The notes below the pieces were generated by a model that worked only from the letters and a program-made list of their open reading frames with translations, was not told the DNA's origin and did no database searches. Made by a program: the position numbers and the translations under genes. Of a DNA stretch of 64,000 bases, positions 59,201 to 64,000 are shown in pieces (position 1 is the stretch's first letter; the number at the start of each line of letters is the position of its first letter). This stretch comes from Glutinoglossum americanum (taxonomy: Eukaryota; Ascomycota; Geoglossomycetes; Geoglossales; Geoglossaceae), in assembly GCA_020080175.1 (NCBI GenBank), contig JAGHQL010000006.1, positions 1-64,000 of the forward strand, read 5' to 3'.

Positions 59201-59222
59201 GAAAGAAGTTGAGCGAGCCCAT
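53266..59222 (-). CDS. secreted beta-propeller protein with ASH-like modules and four WSC domains
   Basis: Fourteen exons are inferred, about 1574 residues: 59028-59222, 58557-58973, 58249-58494, 58108-58185, 57946-58045, 57088-57890, 56334-57038, 55881-56277, 55674-55830, 54881-55132, 54012-54830, 53914-53958, 53370-53855 and 53266-53290. A signal peptide (MGSLNFFLLFLGLLRLAHS) precedes a PQQ-like propeller (FVTGNGQGHQNNGVPA-type and VYVTDSNGVLYCMGSP repeats). Then come three ASH/hydin-like beta modules (VQFGNVALGS, VDFGGVVISN, MDFGNVAVGN) at ~520-860, and WSC domains at ~945-1030, 1075-1165, 1305-1395 and 1485-1570 separated by Ser/Thr-rich linkers. No anchor is seen, so the protein is probably secreted and wall- or glucan-binding. 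WSC3 and WSC4 lack one cysteine pair. The intron at 55133-55673 is 541 nt; all others are 43-100 nt. The final exon has only 25 bases. Confidence 0.85.
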
Positions 59223-62200
59223 ATTAGCTATACCAAATGTCCCTGAAAAAGAGTGTGTGTAACAAAGGAATCGAGAATGGACGGATCAGAAAGTGAATGG
59301 GCAGTAATCCGACCTAAAAACGAGCAGATTCTTGATGCAAACGAATGTATAGGGCTAAACCGTGCCCTTAGCGAAGAGAAAAGCACCAAGCAAGTGAATG
59401 AGAACGGTAGAGTGAATACTACTATAGAGTAAAATATTAACATAATAGCAAGAGACGAACACCCAAACATTTTGAGCGCCTCCCCGCGCACGGAAGACCT
59501 CCAACCTAGATCGAGCGCGCGATCAATAAGCCACTCAGTAAGGAACGCCACCACAGAGCACCGGCAGCAGCTCATCTCGAGCAAAAAGCTTGAATGATGC
59601 CCCGGAAAGCTTGGATGTTCCCAGAAACATCGCTGTAGGTCGTCGGGGAAGACGAAAGCGCCAGGAAAAAGAAAATAAAATAGGAGAATTACGAATTTCG
59701 CTTCTCTGTGGTGAAAATCAACGACACTTTTTCTATTGATAGCCACATCAATTTTCCCGATTCGCTCGCACTCGCGTTTAGGTTATGCCCCTGCACGGAA
59801 TACGGAAGTACGGAGTCAGCCTCGACCAAAGCACAACACACGCCGCGGCTGCCCTGATCCCCGACGAAAAATAAGGAGAGAAAAAAATTGCTTCGTACCA
59901 CCACACTCCCTAAGACATCCTCTCCCTACCTCCACATATAATTTACCCTATCGCGTTTTCGGACTGGCCATCTCTAGGAATTCCCTGAAAAGGTCGTAAT
60001 GCGGTCGGCGGTGTCGCCAACAACCCCAAGGAGGTCTCGAGCGATGGTCAATCCAGCGTGCTGGGATGACTGCCAGACAGCATGAACGTCTTGTCCCGGC
60101 CGAGAGATACGCCACCCGCTATTCGGGGAGGGCCCGAGAGCTTCTTCGAGTTCTGGAAGGTCCCCACGCTCCCCCCTAGCGACCTTCCCAGAGATCAGTT
60201 ACCAGCTCTTGGAGCGCAGGTGGCATTTCAAAGGAGGACGACTGTTTAGAAATTTCCTAGTCCCTCTAGCCCATCTTTTTCCCGCCTTGCCGTCGGACTA
60301 TTTTACCCTAAAACGGAGTGGCTCAGATTAGAATGCCCTCCAGGCCATCCTTGTCCGCTTTGGCCCACCCACGTACTTCCAGGGTGTAAAATGCCAGGTA
60401 ACTGCTACCGACACCTTCGATTTATCCCACGCACAGAGGTAACTCACCTTTCCAAACACAGGACACACAACTAGCTTTCTCTAATTGAGGCACGCGTAAG
60501 CTCTACGTAGCTATAGGGGTTCTGAAACCTTGTCTGTGCGCCGGGGTCGTTGGGTTCCAGTATGATGCGGGCGTAACCCTCAGGCTTGCGGCGATGGGTC
60601 CTAGGTGTCCCCGGAATTGCCGACGCCATTCTAGTGGTAGCGAATAGTATCGGACATGTTGGTCCTAGTCGGCGGATTACTCGGAGGGCTTCTAACAAGT
60701 AGGGTCCGTTCGCACGGTCATTTCTTTCGACCGGAAGTTTTCCGAGAGTGTGGAAAGGAACTATCTACCAATAGTAAGGCGAGAGCCACCGCAATTAGCC
60801 AGGAATACCGAGAGTGCTTGTACTCCAGGCATGGCCCAGAACGAAGCCAGCGAGGTGGTCATGACGAGGCGTCGTTCCCGACCGGGAGCCGATGAGAAGA
60901 ACGCGAGGGAAAATGTGAGGATTCAATTTCCGAGGCGAAGGAAGCCAGGTAGCTTTCGAAAAGAACCCCTCTTTCCTCTATGCTCATTTGATAACCCCGC
61001 CTGAAGTTTGTACTCGACAAGAACCCATAAACTTCACATTTAAAAGCGGCCACTACCGAGATTCATCACCAAAAAAGTTCACGAGCTGGAGTTTCCTATC
61101 TTGCATGCACTGTGATAGCTAGACGATCGTACGGAGTATAAAGACAGTAATTATCTTTCATGCCCTTTCCCCACAATTTCCTCAAGCTTGTCCGGGCCAA
61201 AAATATCACCGTTGACCACCTCTTCGCCTAGAATCTCTTCTGAACTCTTCCTTCAAAAAAGCATATGCAAACAACATTACCCCACCGACAATACACAACA
61301 CGAGGGGAACAACATCAACCAACGATTAGAAATAAAGGCTTAATTACTTCTACTAGAAGCGTAGGGATACGGATGCGGCAGATGAAACCAGCTAGTCCAG
61401 AATTGCCAAAGTATTTAACTTCGAGGACCTCCAATTCGGAAAATATAAAAAACCGAATAAACGATCTGGAGTCTCACGAGGTCGTCCAACCCGCTGCTCG
61501 AGACTAACTTGGTTTCAAGTCTCCAAGCGGGCTGTACGAAGGACTCTTGAGATACGCAGACGTCAATATATCCTGCGGGAGGCAGCTAAACACGGTCCCA
61601 GAACGTGTGAGATTCCCTTCAGTCACCCACCAGAGGAGCGGCGCTTTTCTTTACTCGAAATCTCGCATGTCTCGCCAAATGTGTTGTTTCAGGGGAGGGC
61701 GTGGATGAGAAAGTCCTGATACATGATCTGCCTGGAAGCTTGCTGCCAGCTTGTAGCTGATCTGGAATACAAGCTAAACACGCTCTCAGGGTATAATGAG
61801 TTAATCTAGATATCCCCCGACCTAAGAAAAAAAAAAGAGTGGGAATAGTACCTCCCCAAAGGAAGTAAAAAAGGTTCGGAGTGTACTTGGGTAGATCCCC
61901 TTTCTTCATCCTACATCCTTTGTCGTAGTTGCTGCCTGGTTGTTTGGGTTGTTCGTTTTGTTCACATGCATTTATAGGATTTCAGATCCCAAGACCCTTC
62001 GGTGGAGTTACGGTGTTTATGGCCCTTGTTAGTCATCCTTTTTACAAAGGTCATTTTCGGGCGTGGCGGGATTCGAACTGTTGACGTGCCGGCAATCTTG
62101 GTGGATTTCCTGCGTCAGGCCAACTCGCACCAAGTTGCCGGGTTGAATTGAGGTGTGTTAGTTTGGTTTATGTGCCTTTCGAGGGCGGAAATGTCGTCAT

Positions 62201-64000
62201 ACTACGAGCATCCTGTGTGTTAATATTCGCTTCCTCTCTTACCCCCTCCTCTATATCTTGTACTCTACCTAATATAACTAATTCATTCATCTAATCCTCA
62301 TTCCCGCCCTCGCCTCACCCTAGCCGTGGCATCAATCACTGCCTATATCTAACAAAGCTAACGGAAAGCTTGGGTCCTATGATATTCTGCTCCTCGTGCG
62401 CTCCAGCCCCAGCCCTCGGCCGGGCTCCGCTGGAGTCTTTTTGACTATCAGGGCATGGCTTTGGTCCTGCACATATGTTCTAGCGTTTGTGTGTGGCACA
62501 GAATTAAGTGCAAAACCTCCTAGAATGCATGGGTATGTTTCAATTCGTCTATTGGGAGAAGCAACGCTCCCTTTCAGCACCTGGATATGGGCTCATAACA
62601 GAAGCGAATACTCAGACTGCCTGGCGTCTAGTGTGGCTAAAAGTAGCCGGCAATTGCGGCGAATACAGTCTGAACTGCCCACTAGGTAATCACCTGATTA
62701 CACAGAGAGGACACATCATTTGTGGAGTAGACCCTTCCACTTGAATCTCTAGATACCTCTCCCCCACGGGGTAGCCCAAACACATAGGCTGGCCTCCGCC
62801 TTCGAAAGGCTAGCTATCGGCATCGTACTGAATCTCGCGATATCTTCTGGAGCCTCCTTGGGCCGCTCAGCCACTCCCTTGGTGTCTGAGCTGAGCTGAT
62901 CCCCACCAAAGGTATTCCCTGCGCGACTGTGTATTGATAGCCAGAGCTCCGGTCATGGCAGTGAAGAGCGCATCTAATGGTTCGTATCATATTTCTAGTA
63001 TTGATTAGATGGCCCTTCGCTGCGATGCTGGGACCCTTATCGAACGTGGCACATATGTAGGAGCTAGTATCATAAGCTGCGTCTAGCAAGCCCATAGACT
63101 TGTCGGGAACCGCTAGCGAGCGGAAGAGCACAGTTGGCTTCCAGTTTTTTCGCCTTCGGACTAGCGACAATACCTTAGGTGGCGTACTGCATTAGAGGCC
63201 ATTGTACCGTGGGAAGAGGATTGCAATGGCGATGGAGGTGTGCGTGGAGACGACCACTCGTAGTTCCTATAAAGGGACTAGCTATTTCGCCATGGTTGTG
63301 GTCTGCTCTTGAGAGCGTTGGTTGCGGAAAGGACGCACACCTTGATTTCGTCATAATCGGGCAATGAGTTGAGGGATGTTCTGGCTCCGGGCGGTTTTTG
63401 GGGCCGGGTGTTTTTAGGCCTAGGATGTTCTGTTCCGCCAATATTATGGAATGCGTTGCAACGTTGACATTACTCCTGGGCTCCACCGCCATGACGTGGG
63501 TATGCGTCCCGACGGTAATCCAATTTAGCGATTTCGGTCCCGTTAGTACTGCAGCGACTTAAGGGTGCTGGAGCGCTTGGATACTACCGAAGGGAGATGG
63601 GAGTGCTATTATTCGCAAGATCATCCTAGGGTGTCTTCCACTAGTCACGACAGCCTCCTTGGAAGGAATGCCCGGATAATCTCAGCTTCTTGCTGCCGAA
63701 AGGCCATTTAAAATCCCGCAGGATTTTGTTCTATTGTCCTTCTGCACTCGTTTCATCCCCAAATTGTGTGTACATACACATCGGCAGCAGTGACAAGGGA
63801 CGAACTTTTTTTCAGAGGCAAGCTCGCAACTGAGTCGCTCGATACGTTCTTGACAACAATATATAACATTCATCTGGGTATCGCATCTCGCTTCTCCAAC
63901 CCCGCATAGACTTTTGCCTCAATGGTCCGGTATAAGGCGAAAAACTTGCTGTCTGCAGACTAGGTTAACAGAAAGAAGCTGCAAGCTATTCTCAAGTAAG
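59223..64000. other. 4.8-kb gene-poor right end
   Basis: No supported gene. The left part is the leader and promoter of the WSC gene; a 172-codon open frame there (59228-59746, minus) is not accepted as a gene. A copy of the dispersed motif (61041-61059) and a hairpin with a tRNA-like B box (62060-62141) are the only structures seen. Confidence 0.45.
62060..62141 (-). other. hairpin with tRNA-like B box
   Basis: On the minus strand GTTCGAATCCCGCC is B-box-like and GGTGCGAGTTGGCCTGACGC resembles an A box/D-arm. CCGGCAATCTTGGTG (62089-62103) and CACCAAGTTGCCGG (62128-62141) can pair into a 14-bp stem. The T-stem does not pair, so this is not a normal tRNA. Confidence 0.35.

Noticed and set aside
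59228-59746. 172-codon open frame (minus) just upstream of the WSC gene
   Set aside because: It has hydrophobic stretches but no recognisable domain, and lies where the leader of the WSC gene should be. An upstream open frame is possible, a real gene is not supported.
1-64000. CRISPR array or prokaryotic operon structure
   Set aside because: No regular repeat-spacer pattern; introns and 5S organisation show a fungal nuclear genome.

Overview
The window looks like nuclear DNA of a filamentous ascomycete (Pezizomycotina). The evidence is the many short GT-AG introns (mostly 43-130 nt, with CTAAC/CTGAC-like branch sites), two dispersed single-copy 5S rRNA genes, two Zn2Cys6 transcription factors with fungal-specific regions, a Pth11/rhodopsin-like seven-helix receptor, WSC domains, and membrane proteins with Ser/Thr-rich ectodomains. 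Introns were inferred by eye from splice signals, phase and protein-family continuity; nothing was searched or computed. About half of the window is gene-poor.

Layout. 0.5-8.2 kb: two single-pass membrane proteins with Ser/Thr-rich ectodomains (563-1806 and 6437-8128, both minus) flank a ten-exon HSPA12-like Hsp70 ATPase gene (2594-5194, plus). 11.1-13.9 kb: a BTB/POZ protein whose N-terminal half reads as a Qa-SNARE (syntaxin/Sso-like) Habc region plus a half SNARE motif. 16-19.3 kb: a seven-exon Zn2Cys6 regulator (minus). 19.3-23.3 kb is gene-poor apart from a 5S rRNA gene. 23.4-24.2 kb: a four-helix membrane protein. 25.7-29.2 kb: a divergent pair, a DAO-type FAD oxidoreductase (minus) and an extended SDR reductase (plus). 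30.1-32.0 kb: the second 5S gene and a Pth11/rhodopsin-like receptor (minus). 33.7-35.2 kb: a secreted CalB-type lipase (minus). 37.6-38.0 kb: a small unknown protein. 40.4-45.0 kb: a TauD/TfdA-like dioxygenase followed by a second Zn2Cys6 regulator (both plus). 46-48.1 kb: two small unknown genes. 48.5-51.8 kb: an AIF/AMID-like NAD(P)H oxidoreductase and an alpha/beta hydrolase (both minus). 53.3-59.2 kb: a 14-exon gene for a secreted protein of about 1570 residues (beta-propeller, ASH-like modules, four WSC domains). 59.2-64 kb: no supported gene.

How they fit together. There is no obvious operon-like or biosynthetic cluster. Several products face the wall or outside (two wall-sensor-like membrane proteins, the WSC protein, the lipase, the receptor), and the rest are regulators and oxidoreductases. 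The strongest candidate for something undescribed is the syntaxin-like/BTB fusion at 11.1-13.9 kb. Next come the multi-WSC propeller protein with a coordinated cysteine loss in two WSC domains and a decayed WSC-like module in an unusually long intron, and an intron in the 16-19 kb regulator bounded by a 13-nt direct repeat.
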